From the NCBI GenBank assembly GCA_024278595.1, contig JAJRSW010000012.1, forward strand, positions 1 to 64,000: DNA of 64,000 nucleotides, read 5' to 3'. Positions 9,482 to 18,083 of the stretch are shown here, piece by piece (position 1 is the first letter of the stretch; each line of letters opens with the position of its first letter). The translations under genes and the position numbers were made by a program. The notes below the pieces were generated by a model, which saw only the letters and a program-made list of their open reading frames with translations, was not told the origin of the DNA and searched no databases. This DNA is from Fidelibacterota bacterium (lineage in GTDB: Bacteria; Fidelibacterota; UBA8477; JABMPR01).

Positions 9482-10178
9482 GGGACTCTCTCAATATTTT
9501 TTCCAGATTTTCCAATTGGGATTTAATGGTGCTATCGACTAAATAATCTTCGGTCTCCAATTTACATTCCCCGGGTTTTAGTTCAGGATTGGGAATGAAA
9601 CGTAAATTATTTTGGGGGGGAATATTCAGGGAACGCAGCACATCTTTACCAGTTATCCAATCCATTTGGTTCGCATTGACCTGCACCACCGCCTGTGTTT
9701 GAGTGGCAGTTTCGTTTAATACGTGTTGAACCTGGTTACGCAGGATTTCGTTTGAGTTCTCATCCAGGCTTAGTTCTCTATGGATCAATTTTTCTGAAAC
9801 ACCCAGGGCTAACTTCAAGACCGGAACTGAAAGTTGCACCAGTGTATCCTGAAACTCAGTATGCAGGGCGATCACATTTTCACTAAACTCAGATACTAAT
9901 TGGGATGATTGTTTACCGGCCTCAGCTTTGGCCAATCTTTGTCCTTCCTCATAACCTGCTTGATAGGCTTCTGTTCTAGCCTTTTGCAGTTCAGCTTCCA
10001 ACATTTTAATGTGGTCGGTGAAGGCTCTAATTTCTCGATCGCGGGATTCACCACCCAGATCCTCCCCCAGGATAGCGGCTATTTCATAATCCTGTTGCTC
10101 ATGGGTCATTTCGCCATCAGCGTGAGTGAAAAGCGTTTGCACACCTTTCAGGGGCCGTTTCAAGACCATCACATCCAT
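9462..10178 (-). CDS. fliH: Flagellar assembly protein FliH
   Basis: FliH is the peripheral-stalk-like partner and negative regulator of FliI. The 238-residue product has a charged N-terminal half with the helical stretch AEAYQAGYEEGQRLAKAEAG-like repeats of small residues, then a V-ATPase-E-like C-terminal domain (LKLALGVSEKLIHREL, then an NPELKPGECKLET segment). Its ATG overlaps the fliG stop as TAATG, and its end overlaps fliI by 20 bases. Confidence 0.88.
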   Translation of the reverse strand: MDVMVLKRPLKGVQTLFTHADGEMTHEQQDYEIAAILGEDLGGESRDREIRAFTDHIKMLEAELQKARTEAYQAGYEEGQRLAKAEAGKQSSQLVSEFSENVIALHTEFQDTLVQLSVPVLKLALGVSEKLIHRELSLDENSNEILRNQVQHVLNETATQTQAVVQVNANQMDWITGKDVLRSLNIPPQNNLRFIPNPELKPGECKLETEDYLVDSTIKSQLENLEKILRESHAAGLR

Positions 10179-11209
10179 TATTCGATGACCTCTTCCTCTT
10201 CGCCCCGGGAGATGGTGATCTCGCCATCTTCTTCGAGCTGACGGACAATATCCAAAATCTCTTTTTGGGCATTTTCCACATCACGCACCCGTACCGGCCC
10301 CAGATATTGAAGCTCATCCTTGAGCATATCTGCAGCTCTTTCTGACATATTCCGGAAGATCTTTTCCTTAAGATCTTCACTGGTCGCCTTCATGGCCAGC
10401 GCCATAGTATTGGAGTCAATATTCTTGACAATATTCTGGACCGCTGCATCAGGCAGACTGTTGATATCCTCAAACAAAAACATAAGGCTGGCGATCTCAT
10501 CAAAGAGGTCCGCATCACGTTCTTTAAATGAATCAAGGATATTTTTTTCGGCTGATCGACTGGCTGAGTTTAAAATTTCGGCCACCGCTTCTGCACCGCC
10601 CGTGGTACTAAGATCACCACCAAAAACGGTGCCGATCTGTTCCCTGAGTACATCCTCAATTTCCTCGATTAATTCAGGTGAGGTTTTTTCCATGGTGGCC
10701 AGGCGAAAGGCAATTTCACTTTGATTTTCCTGAGGAAGCTCAGATATGATATTTGCCGCCTGGGAGGCCTTTAGATTGGCCAGGATGAGCGCTGCAGTTT
10801 GGGGATGTTCGTTCTGTAAAAAATTGAGCAGTTGTTTGTCATCTACCGTCTGCAAGAGATAAAAAGCGCTGACTTCTGTGGTAGCCTCAACCCGTTTAAG
10901 GATCTCTTCAGCTCTTTTATGACCGTAGGCGGATTCCAAGACGCTCTTGGCATAATTAAGACCACCTTGTACAATAAAATCATTGGCCTGCATCAGTTGA
11001 TAGAATTCCTCAATGACAGCCGAGAGGATCTCTGCCGGGACATTTTGCAACAGTGCTATCTCCACTGAGACTTTCTCAATTTCTTTCTCAGCTAAATGCT
11101 TCATCACCGCTGCGGCATTGGTAACACCCATGGCGATCAAGATCAGACCTGCCTTTTGAATATTATGCAACTGCTGACCACTCTGAGAATTTTGTTGTTC
11201 CAGAGCCAT
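10178..11209 (-). CDS. fliG: Flagellar motor switch protein FliG
   Basis: FliG is the switch-complex rotor protein that takes torque from MotA. From the ATG at 11209 it is 343 residues. It has the EHPQTAALILANL motif (family EHPQ), the middle-domain ARM repeats and the C-terminal torque helix region ending around DSNTMALAMKATSEDLKEKIFRNMSERAA, ahead of an acidic tail. The open frame extends upstream to 11290, but that start would be a TTG inside fliF. The ATG sits one base after the fliF stop, which is the better start. Confidence 0.95.
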   Translation of the reverse strand: MALEQQNSQSGQQLHNIQKAGLILIAMGVTNAAAVMKHLAEKEIEKVSVEIALLQNVPAEILSAVIEEFYQLMQANDFIVQGGLNYAKSVLESAYGHKRAEEILKRVEATTEVSAFYLLQTVDDKQLLNFLQNEHPQTAALILANLKASQAANIISELPQENQSEIAFRLATMEKTSPELIEEIEDVLREQIGTVFGGDLSTTGGAEAVAEILNSASRSAEKNILDSFKERDADLFDEIASLMFLFEDINSLPDAAVQNIVKNIDSNTMALAMKATSEDLKEKIFRNMSERAADMLKDELQYLGPVRVRDVENAQKEILDIVRQLEEDGEITISRGEEEEVIE

Positions 11210-11210
11210 T

Positions 11211-12863
11211 TTACCTGGATCCTTGCATCGGTGCCATCCAAGTCCGGAGCAGCTTGGCTGTATCTTCAGGATTTTCCTTGGAATATTCAACCACTTCTGA
11301 GGTCATTTTATCTTTTGCTTTCAATTTCGCCTGCGCTTCTGGTGAGAGTTTCGCCATGAAGTCATCAGAGTCATAGTTAGCCACCGGTTCCTGGGCAGAA
11401 GGTGGACTCATCAGGGGATTTCCAACTTGCCCTTGCGGTAATCCCGGGGCCGCTGGCTGTCCCTGAAAGGCACCCTGTTCACTCACACTTTCACTGCCAC
11501 CGATCAAAACGGGTAATTGGATCTCGCTGCTGACTGAATTCAAAAGTCCCCTCACCACGAAGAAGGCCACTAACAGACCGACCACAATAAGCCCTTTGTT
11601 GATCAGGCCTGCTTGCATTTCATGACCGGCGATCGCTTCAAAATAGGCCTTATCATCTTCGATCATGCTCTTGTCAAATTGAATATTCTGAACCTCAACG
11701 ATATCTCCTCGATCCACACTATATCCAACAGCACTTTGTACCAGAGCCCTGATCTGAGTGATCTCCTGGTTGCTTCTGGGACGGTATTCACGAACGACTT
11801 TGCCATCGGCGCCCTCACTATCCCCATAGCTTCCATTTATCAGCACTGCCACGGTCTGGCGGATCACGACACCCGTATTGGCCACAAAATGCTCAACAGT
11901 CTTGTTCAATTCATAGTTGGTGACCACATTCTCATTTTCATTGCTAGTGTTGACATTATTCGTTGTATCAAGGTTTATTGAGGATTCTGTATGTCTTTCT
12001 TCACTGACCACAACCACATTTTCGGGATCGAATAGCTCCTGAGTTCTTTCAATTTTTTCAAAATTCATCTCAACTGAAACTTCTACCATGGCATTTTGGG
12101 GACCCACAATGCCTTCCAGGAGACGTTCGATCTTTGTTTCCAGCTTTCTTTCGATATTGTGTCGTAGATCCCACTGACTGCCGGAGGCCCCCATGACCAC
12201 TTCCTCCCCTTGCCCACTGGAGAGCAAGTTGCCCTCGGTATCTACCACCACAACTGCGTCTGAGTTCAAGCCTTCAACGCTATTGGCCACCAATGCGGCA
12301 ATTCCCTTGACCTGGCTTTTACTCATGAATCGACCGGGTAAAAGACTTAATACGATGGACGCAGATCCTTCTTCCCCTTTTTCAAATAGTTTGCCCTCTG
12401 GGATGACCAGATGGATCCGACTGTTCATAACGCCTGGGAACTGATTGATCGTTTTGGTCAATTCACCCTCAAGGGCCCGGCGCATATTCAATTGCTGCAT
12501 AAAACTGGTCATGCCCAGTTTTTGATCATCAAACAGATCATAACCTGAAATGATTTGTCCCACATACCCGGCATCGATAAATTTCAACCGGAGTTCTGAG
12601 GCATTTTCCTTGGGAACCAATATTGTTGTTCCGCCATCCTCTATTTCATACCTGATCTTACCTCCCTGGAGGTCTGCCACGATTTTACTGGCATTTCTGG
12701 AATCCAGATCAGAATATAGAATTACAAATTCGGGGCGATTAGCCCAGAGTACCAAGGAAATCGTAATAGATAGCAAAATAACGAATACTGTTGCTAATAC
12801 GGCCCGCTGCGCAGGGCTGTAGCGTCTGAAAATCGTACCCACCAGATCTAAGAATTGAGTCAT
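11211..12863 (-). CDS. fliF: Flagellar MS-ring protein FliF
   Basis: FliF forms the membrane MS ring on which the rod and switch complex build. The product is 550 residues with two membrane helices: about 20-40 near the N-terminus, and about 440-460 (LIVVGLLVAFFVVRGLL). The periplasmic ring-building motifs (ILYSDLDSRNASKIVADL, then EGELTKTINQFPGVMNSRIHLVIPE) are clear. The C-terminal FliG-binding tail ends in EYSKENPEDTAKLLRTWM. fliG follows directly. Confidence 0.97.
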   Translation of the reverse strand: MTQFLDLVGTIFRRYSPAQRAVLATVFVILLSITISLVLWANRPEFVILYSDLDSRNASKIVADLQGGKIRYEIEDGGTTILVPKENASELRLKFIDAGYVGQIISGYDLFDDQKLGMTSFMQQLNMRRALEGELTKTINQFPGVMNSRIHLVIPEGKLFEKGEEGSASIVLSLLPGRFMSKSQVKGIAALVANSVEGLNSDAVVVVDTEGNLLSSGQGEEVVMGASGSQWDLRHNIERKLETKIERLLEGIVGPQNAMVEVSVEMNFEKIERTQELFDPENVVVVSEERHTESSINLDTTNNVNTSNENENVVTNYELNKTVEHFVANTGVVIRQTVAVLINGSYGDSEGADGKVVREYRPRSNQEITQIRALVQSAVGYSVDRGDIVEVQNIQFDKSMIEDDKAYFEAIAGHEMQAGLINKGLIVVGLLVAFFVVRGLLNSVSSEIQLPVLIGGSESVSEQGAFQGQPAAPGLPQGQVGNPLMSPPSAQEPVANYDSDDFMAKLSPEAQAKLKAKDKMTSEVVEYSKENPEDTAKLLRTWMAPMQGSR

Positions 12864-12883
12864 TTCAGCTTACTCCCCAGTCC

Positions 12884-13204
12884 CTATACCTGCATCCGTG
12901 AGATCTCTTGGTACGAGTCCAACAGCTTGGTACGGATTTCGATCATTAATTGGAAGCTCAGTTTTGACTCTTCCATACTTATCATGGCCTGGGTTAGATT
13001 ATCCGAATTTCCCTGGACAACATCTGTGACCTGATGGGCCGCCGCTTTACTGTTACTGTTCACGACGTCAAGAAAATCGGTCATTGTATCACCAAATGAT
13101 TTTTGGGCACCGCTTGCGACTTTTCCCTTTTGCGATAGATCGGTGGCTTGCGAGCCAGGTTGAGTTCCTTGAATGGACTGAATAAGGTCATGAATCTGAG
13201 TCAT
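12884..13204 (-). CDS. fliE: Hook-basal body complex protein FliE
   Basis: FliE is the small adapter joining the MS ring to the rod. The 106-residue product ends with the conserved helix MISMEESKLSFQLMIEIRTKLLDSYQEI-type pattern, in which the family has a QMSMQ(K/A)ASLSFQ..VQVRNKL..AY.EIM motif. Before this is the typical FGDTMTDFLDVVN. It lies 20 bases upstream of fliF, in the standard flgB-flgC-fliE-fliF order. Confidence 0.93.
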   Translation of the reverse strand: MTQIHDLIQSIQGTQPGSQATDLSQKGKVASGAQKSFGDTMTDFLDVVNSNSKAAAHQVTDVVQGNSDNLTQAMISMEESKLSFQLMIEIRTKLLDSYQEISRMQV

Positions 13205-13212
13205 TTGAGCTC

Positions 13213-13512
13213 CTAACCCGCGACATCCAGAAGATGTCCTTTGTAAATTGGATTTATGTTGTTCTTGCCGTAAAAACTGGTATCATTTGGTCGTGTACTA
13301 CCAAATAAAACATGTAATGTGGCCATCTCAGGCAGGGACAGCACTGATTCACGTGGCGCTTGGACCTGAAGCTGTTCTTCTTTGTCGATCAAGGTCTGCA
13401 GAAAATTGGCATCTTCGTTGGCAGCTGCTTGTGTGCTGCGTGCTCCATTCTGTTGATAGAGTTTGTCTGCGTTGACTACGAGGGGATTAGCGCCCTGTAC
13501 TTTGAAATCCAT
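13213..13512 (-). CDS. Small unknown protein between flgC and fliE
   Basis: I do not recognise this 99-residue protein. It is soluble, with no signal or membrane segment. It starts MDFKVQGANPLVV, has an acidic/glutamine-rich middle and ends GKNNINPIYKGHLLDVAG, which could be a short export or interaction motif. It sits two bases after flgC and 8 bases before fliE in a tightly packed operon, so it is very likely expressed and linked to rod or basal-body assembly. Function is unknown; codon use looks like its neighbours. Confidence 0.7.
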   Translation of the reverse strand: MDFKVQGANPLVVNADKLYQQNGARSTQAAANEDANFLQTLIDKEEQLQVQAPRESVLSLPEMATLHVLFGSTRPNDTSFYGKNNINPIYKGHLLDVAG

Positions 13513-13514
13513 AC

Positions 13515-14012
13515 TTAGATCTGGAAGGTTCTTTTGGCCATGCTTTTTGCTGCATTCATTACTGTGATATTCGCTTCGTACGCCCGACTGGTAGCCATGA
13601 GGTCGACCATCTCCTCGATGACATTCACATTGGGCATCTTTACATATCCATTTTCATCTGCCCGTGGATGGGTCGGATCATGAATAATCTTCTCACCTTT
13701 AACATTAACAATATCATAAGTGTTCTCTGGTGTAGCAACCGGATCTCCTTTACTGGAAAAGGTGGACCCCGTCCCCAGATGCTTATTACTTGAACTGCGA
13801 AGCTTCAAGGACATCTCCTGGCCAAACTGATTTTTTCCAGAGCCAATGCTGTCTTTTATCAAAGTGACTTTTCTCTGATAGAGTTTACCGTTCTTATCTG
13901 GGAGTGCTTCTGCATTTGCGATGTTCTCGGAGATCACTTCCAGACGCTTCATCTGAGAGGAGATGCCACTATAAGTTTTTCTAAGTGCTGAAAATATTCC
14001 CTGAGTTTCCAT
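13515..14012 (-). CDS. flgC: Flagellar basal-body rod protein FlgC
   Basis: FlgC is a proximal-rod subunit. The 165-residue product has the rod signature LEVISENIANAEALPDKNGKLYQRK and the C-terminal VNVIEEMVDLMATSRAYEANITVMNAAKSM, typical of FlgC. The frame extends to a TTG at 14039 inside flgB. The ATG at 14012 lies 10 bases after the flgB stop and is preceded by AGGAACAGG, so I chose it. Confidence 0.95.
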   Translation of the reverse strand: METQGIFSALRKTYSGISSQMKRLEVISENIANAEALPDKNGKLYQRKVTLIKDSIGSGKNQFGQEMSLKLRSSSNKHLGTGSTFSSKGDPVATPENTYDIVNVKGEKIIHDPTHPRADENGYVKMPNVNVIEEMVDLMATSRAYEANITVMNAAKSMAKRTFQI

Positions 14013-14022
14013 TTTCCTGTTC

Positions 14023-14409
14023 CTATCTGTTTCGACCAACTATGGCAGTTGACAATCCCGAGTAATATCTGGATAAGGCTCTGGTGACCAGCTCATGTCT
14101 GATCTGGTTAGCACTCAGATCGGTCATCTCACGGGCGAGATCAACACTACCTTCAGGATTTTTTTCATTTCCCAGCGTGTTCTCGCCTTTCCAGTTGGAA
14201 TGCTTTATATGTTTATCGCGACTCGCTTTTATCCCGGAATTGTCTACTGCGGATTGCAGCTGGAATGAGAAGTCCGTATTCACCCGTTGGTAATTATCCG
14301 TGTTTGAATTGGCAACATTCTGGGCGATAGCCTGATGCTGTTCATCATAAACATGAGCCGCTTTTTTTAGCAGATTTCCATAACTGGTATTGAGTATTCT
14401 GATATCCAT
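14023..14409 (-). CDS. flgB: Flagellar basal-body rod protein FlgB
   Basis: FlgB is the first proximal-rod protein. The 128-residue product has IAQNVANSNTDNYQRVNTDF (rod-family NxANxxTxxYK equivalent, about residues 29-48) and the C-terminal MTDLSANQIRHELVTRALSRYYSGLSTAI helix. It is the first gene of the operon running to motB. No good Shine-Dalgarno is visible in front of the ATG. Confidence 0.93.
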   Translation of the reverse strand: MDIRILNTSYGNLLKKAAHVYDEQHQAIAQNVANSNTDNYQRVNTDFSFQLQSAVDNSGIKASRDKHIKHSNWKGENTLGNEKNPEGSVDLAREMTDLSANQIRHELVTRALSRYYSGLSTAIVGRNR

Positions 14410-14424
14410 TGGACAGCTAAATAT

Positions 14425-14439
14425 TCAATTGCTATGCCA
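14425..14439 (-). promoter_or_regulatory. Weak sigma-54-like element before flgB
   Basis: On the minus strand TGGCATA-GCAA-TTGA resembles the -24/-12 sigma-54 pattern, but the near-invariant GC at -12 is GA. The predicted transcript would start about 5 bases before the flgB ATG, leaving no room for a ribosome site. It is therefore weak, though a nearly identical arrangement occurs before fliS. Confidence 0.2.
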
Positions 14440-14653
14440 CCACTTTTACGCCACTCAAATAATAAGTACATTGCGGGTAGTGCGCTGCTTTTAACTGTTG
14501 TTATTATTCATTTTATAATAGTGGGACAGGAGTCAGCTGGCCAGATGGGTTCAGGTATTGAAGAGAATATGTGCTGCTAGAGCGGAAAATATTTCCAAGT
14601 GGTGGTTAAATTGTTCAGGTGAATTAGCACTGTCCAGAGCGCTGTTTGATTAT

Positions 14654-14683
14654 AAAAAAGTCCCGAACATGATCAGGACTTTT
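14654..14683. terminator. Intrinsic terminator, possibly bidirectional
   Basis: AAAAGTCC (14656-14663) and GGACTTTT (14676-14683) form a hairpin around a 12-base loop, flanked by A-runs and T-runs on both sides. It lies just past the 3-prime end of the NtrC-type gene and would end the signalling operon on the minus strand, insulating flgB. Confidence 0.7.
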
Positions 14684-14708
14684 AAAAATAAAAATGAACT
14701 GCGAACAC

Positions 14709-16079
14709 TTAATTCAACTTTAACATATCCTGACCCATTTCATCATATTGATGCAATTTATTGCGCAGTGTTCTCACACTGATCCCCAGCAGATCAGCAG
14801 CCTGTGTTCGATTATTCGTGGTTCGTTTTAAGGCATTGTGGATCATTTGCTTTTCCATCTCGGCAATGGTAGTGACGGCTTTGATGGAGCTTGCATCATC
14901 AGCTTTCAACACCTCTGCCTCCAGATTAAAATGCTCCATGGCGATCCGTTCTTCATCCCCTGAATACAATACCGCCCGCTCTATTATATTTTCAAGCTGA
15001 CGAACATTCCCAGGCCAATCTTCTCTGGAAATGGATTTAAGGGTCTCAGCCGATAACTCTTTATGCTCGAAACGGTACTTGATCTTAAACTTTGAAATAA
15101 AATGCTCAATCAGCAGTGGAATATCCGTATTCCTCATACGTAATGGCGGTACTATAATGGGAAATACATTTAGTCGATAGTACAGATCTGACCGGAAATT
15201 ACCGTCTCTGATCAACTTGTCCAGATCCTGGTTTGACGTGGCGATCACTCTGACATCCACATCCAATTCCTGGGTATTCCCCACCCTGGTAATGGTTCGG
15301 TTTTGCAGGACGCGTAACAGTTTAGCCTGCATGGTGACCGGGATCTCACTAATCTCATCCAACAGGAGCGTGCCTCCGTCAGCCTCTTCAAAAAGCCCTT
15401 TGTGCATTTTGATGGCGTTGGTGAAGGAGCCTTTCTCATGACCAAAAAGAGTACTCTCAAAGAGTGATTCAGGAATTGCCGAGCAGTTAATCTTTAAAAA
15501 AGGTTTATCCGACCGATCACTGCCATCATGAATGGATTGGGCAATAAGTTCCTTACCGGTACCGCTCTCGCCCTGAATGAATACTGAGGCGTCGCTGCGG
15601 GCTACTATACTAATCTGACTAAAAACCCGCTCCATTTCAGGACTTTGGCCGATCAATTTGGTGTACTGCCTGTCATCTGAGAGTTTGCGTTTGAGGGCTT
15701 TATTTTCAGCTTTTAAATCCTGGTATTCGAAATAGCGGTTAACCCGGGATTCGATCTGCGATATCGAGAAAGGCTTGGTCACAAAATCAAAAGCTCCCTT
15801 ATGCAGGGCATCAACTGCAGTTTCCACAGTTCCGTAGGCGGTAATGATCAAAAACCCCAGGTTCTCATGAACATTCCGGGCAGCAACCATAAATTCGATC
15901 CCGGTCATTCCAGGCATCATTAGATCGGATATAACAAGGTCAAACTGGTTCTCTGAAAGCAGATCCAGGGCAGATTTTCCATCTTTTGCAATTCGAACCT
16001 TAAAGCCCGAATTGGAAAGAGTCTCATTCAGGATCGTCCTGAGACTAAGATCATCATCAACTACGAGAATATTTTTCAT
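14709..16079 (-). CDS. NtrC-type sigma-54-dependent response regulator
   Basis: The 456-residue product is a three-domain activator: receiver (1-115, phospho-site Asp52 in SDLMMPG, Lys102), AAA+ ATPase (about 140-375) and Fis-type HTH at the end (about 425-450, RTQAADLLGISVRTLRNKL). Walker A is GESGTGKE (170-177) and Walker B LLLDE (238-242). The sigma-54 contact loop reads GSFTNA (217-222) instead of GAFTGA; the key F and T remain. As the last gene of the chemotaxis-like operon next to flgB, it is a likely FlrC/FlgR-type flagellar regulator, an inference from position. Confidence 0.93.
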   Translation of the reverse strand: MKNILVVDDDLSLRTILNETLSNSGFKVRIAKDGKSALDLLSENQFDLVISDLMMPGMTGIEFMVAARNVHENLGFLIITAYGTVETAVDALHKGAFDFVTKPFSISQIESRVNRYFEYQDLKAENKALKRKLSDDRQYTKLIGQSPEMERVFSQISIVARSDASVFIQGESGTGKELIAQSIHDGSDRSDKPFLKINCSAIPESLFESTLFGHEKGSFTNAIKMHKGLFEEADGGTLLLDEISEIPVTMQAKLLRVLQNRTITRVGNTQELDVDVRVIATSNQDLDKLIRDGNFRSDLYYRLNVFPIIVPPLRMRNTDIPLLIEHFISKFKIKYRFEHKELSAETLKSISREDWPGNVRQLENIIERAVLYSGDEERIAMEHFNLEAEVLKADDASSIKAVTTIAEMEKQMIHNALKRTTNNRTQAADLLGISVRTLRNKLHQYDEMGQDMLKLN

Positions 16080-16111
16080 GATTACCCTATCTTTTAATCG
16101 TCATGATTTGA

Positions 16112-16684
16112 TTATTGTTTTAAACGGCCTTGTTGTTCCAGGTAGATTTTATGCGCATGAGCATGATCAACTGCCTTGCTGACCTGGGTCTGAGCTTCAG
16201 GGTTTTTCTTGGAAGCCCCAGAGATAAGTTGTTTCTTTAATAGTGCTACTTCCTGCTCAAGCTCCATTATTTTCTTGAGTTGACTATCGTTGGTCTTCTT
16301 AAGATTATCATTCCTGATCGCTCTTTCAATGGAGGTAATGACCTGTTCCACTGAAAATGGTTTGATCAGATAATCATGAATATTTTGGCGTAATCCCTTG
16401 ATAGCACTGCTGATTCCCGGGTAACCAGTCATTAATATGCTGATGATCTCGGGATAAATTTCCTTTACCATGGAATTCAGCGTGATCCCATCCTGATCAG
16501 GCAGCTGGATATCCGACAACAGGCAATCGATCTTGATGGCCTTGGCAACTCGCAGCGCCTCTGAAACGGAGAAAGCAGTGTGAACTTCATATCCGTGTTC
16601 GCTTAATCCATATTTAAAAATATCGACAATGGTCTGATCATCATCAACAAGCAGGATGGTTAACGGGCTTTGTTCTTGTGTCAT
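16112..16684 (-). CDS. Receiver-domain response regulator
   Basis: The 190-residue product has an N-terminal CheY-like receiver (about 8-125: acidic DDDQ near 15-18, phospho-Asp in LLSDIQLPDQDG, Thr in LMTGYP, Lys in LIKPF). After it comes a C-terminal helical, coiled-coil-like tail of about 60 residues with no known output domain. It lies 11 bases after the GAF/GGDEF-like gene and 32 bases before the NtrC-type gene. It could be a phosphorelay intermediate for that activator. Confidence 0.85.
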   Translation of the reverse strand: MTQEQSPLTILLVDDDQTIVDIFKYGLSEHGYEVHTAFSVSEALRVAKAIKIDCLLSDIQLPDQDGITLNSMVKEIYPEIISILMTGYPGISSAIKGLRQNIHDYLIKPFSVEQVITSIERAIRNDNLKKTNDSQLKKIMELEQEVALLKKQLISGASKKNPEAQTQVSKAVDHAHAHKIYLEQQGRLKQ

Positions 16685-16695
16685 TGTAACATCAC

Positions 16696-17394
16696 CTACT
16701 GACTGGACTTCGTTTCACCTACAGCATTAAAAAGGTTTGAGCTCAACTTGGCAATGACCTTTTTTACCGAGTCAGCATCGAATGGATAGGTTAAAATAGA
16801 ATAGGCCATACTCAAGTATGTTTTTGAACTCATCCCGCCACTCTCAAGCTCGTTACGGACATTAGCCAGGTGATGATCTAGACCCACCGGGTTTCCTCCA
16901 CCAGCCAGGATGATCAAGGTATCATAGCCAGCCCAATAAATACGTTTATCCGGTCCGAGTTGCGCCGCGATCAGATTACGCCAGTCTTCTCTCAGTAAGG
17001 CAAGATCCAGATTCTGTTCAACGGATCCGGTTGCCACCAGGCGAGTCATAGCAAGGGTTACCGGACTTTCGGAGCTATCACTCAGGTTAAGCTCAGCATT
17101 GACCAGATCCTCGATCGCCCGGGTGGGATCCAGATCATTGAGTTCCAGAATACCTCCTGAATGGATCTTGCGGGACCCAATGATAGGTGCGATCTGGGTG
17201 GCCAAGATCTTCAAGAGGGTCAACTCATCATTAAAGGGATAGACATGGTCCTGGCTTTCAAGAATTACCAGATATCCTTCCAGGCTCCCCTGATACTTGA
17301 TGGGCATGAATATGATGCGCCGGCAATCCCAGGGTAGTTCAAGATTTTTGCCATCAATATTGAGCTGTACTCCTACATTCGTCAGCACGGTCAT
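16696..17394 (-). CDS. GAF-GGDEF-like downstream half of a frameshifted regulator
   Basis: This 232-residue frame starts in the middle of a GAF domain (LNIDGKNLELPWDCRRIIFMPI, then GSLEGYLVILES, about 10-75). A region from about 110 to 225 follows with the shape of a degenerate GGDEF domain; the RxGGDEF equivalent reads YWAGYDTLIIL, so diguanylate cyclase activity is unlikely. In its own frame it stays open upstream through 17466 and reads into the end of the receiver-GAF gene at 17457-18068. One base separates the two frames. No good ribosome site precedes the ATG at 17394. I read this as the second half of a single protein. Confidence 0.7.
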   Translation of the reverse strand: MTVLTNVGVQLNIDGKNLELPWDCRRIIFMPIKYQGSLEGYLVILESQDHVYPFNDELTLLKILATQIAPIIGSRKIHSGGILELNDLDPTRAIEDLVNAELNLSDSSESPVTLAMTRLVATGSVEQNLDLALLREDWRNLIAAQLGPDKRIYWAGYDTLIILAGGGNPVGLDHHLANVRNELESGGMSSKTYLSMAYSILTYPFDADSVKKVIAKLSSNLFNAVGETKSSQ

Positions 17395-17451
17395 ATCTTC
17401 AACTGACAGGATCTGATCATTAAAGGTCGAGTCAGGTTTAAAATTAAAAAT

Positions 17452-17468
17452 CTTTTTTAATTTTTTGG
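17452..17468 (-). other. Frameshift site: A_AAA_AAT followed by TAA and a second A-run
   Basis: On the minus strand the upstream gene reads CCA AAA AAT TAA. A -1 slip on the six-A run gives CCA AAA AAA TTA AAA AAG, which then stays open for 24 codons into the downstream frame. The resulting join restores a GAF domain. It may be programmed slippage, polymerase slippage, a real mutation or an assembly indel; the sequence alone cannot decide. Confidence 0.7.
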
Positions 17469-18068
17469 ATTAACACTCATGTAGACAGCTTTGAATTCCT
17501 GGCCACCTTTTTGGCTCTCACAAATTAATGCAGAATGGATGTGCATACTCTCAGCCATGGTATCAAACAGCATTTCGACTGCGTATTTTTTCTCCCGCAC
17601 CTGATATAGAATATTGCTGATATCATAGAGCATGGTGATCTGAGAAAGCATCCGTTTATTCTCAGTATGCAGAGATTCGTTTTCACGTTGCAGGGTGAGT
17701 TTATCCAGGGCATGGGTCAATATTTTATCAATTTCGTCGAGTTTGAACGGTTTTTTAATATAATCATAAACCCCCTGTTGAACAGCATCAATGGCTGAAT
17801 CAACCGAAGCATAACCGGTGAATATAACGATTTGAGTATCAACGTCCTGTTGCCGGATCTCCTTCACCAGTTCCATACCGTTTACATGTGGCATCATCAG
17901 ATCCGTAAACACTATATCAAAAGTAGTATGTTTTAACAGTTCAAGTGCCTCAACGGGATCATTCTTGCCAGTTACCTCATAGCCTTTCTCAGAAAGAAAA
18001 TTTATCAGGATGGTCACGATCATCTCTTCATCATCAACGATCAATATTGAGATCTTATCTTTTCCCAT
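17457..18068 (-). CDS. Receiver plus partial GAF response regulator (upstream half)
   Basis: The product has a CheY-like receiver (about 8-125: VDDEE near the start, phospho-Asp in VFTDLMMPHVNG, Thr in VIFTGYASV, Lys in IKKPFKL). A helix follows, then the opening strands of a GAF domain (YAVEMLFDTMAESMHIHSAL) that end abruptly at ...SVNPKN. The stop lies within A-runs on the minus strand. The missing GAF remainder is encoded immediately downstream in the -1 frame. The ATG at 18068 has AAAGGA at good spacing; another ATG at 18074 is too close to it. Confidence 0.8.
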   Translation of the reverse strand: MGKDKISILIVDDEEMIVTILINFLSEKGYEVTGKNDPVEALELLKHTTFDIVFTDLMMPHVNGMELVKEIRQQDVDTQIVIFTGYASVDSAIDAVQQGVYDYIKKPFKLDEIDKILTHALDKLTLQRENESLHTENKRMLSQITMLYDISNILYQVREKKYAVEMLFDTMAESMHIHSALICESQKGGQEFKAVYMSVNPKN

Positions 18069-18083
18069 ACTCATTCCTTTGCC

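Noticed and set aside
10178-11290. Longer fliG starting at 11290
   Set aside because: That start is a TTG inside fliF; the ATG at 11209 follows the fliF stop directly and fits the family N-terminus.
14558-14782. 74-codon plus-strand frame near flgB
   Set aside because: It reads through the terminator hairpin and into the NtrC-type gene on the other strand.
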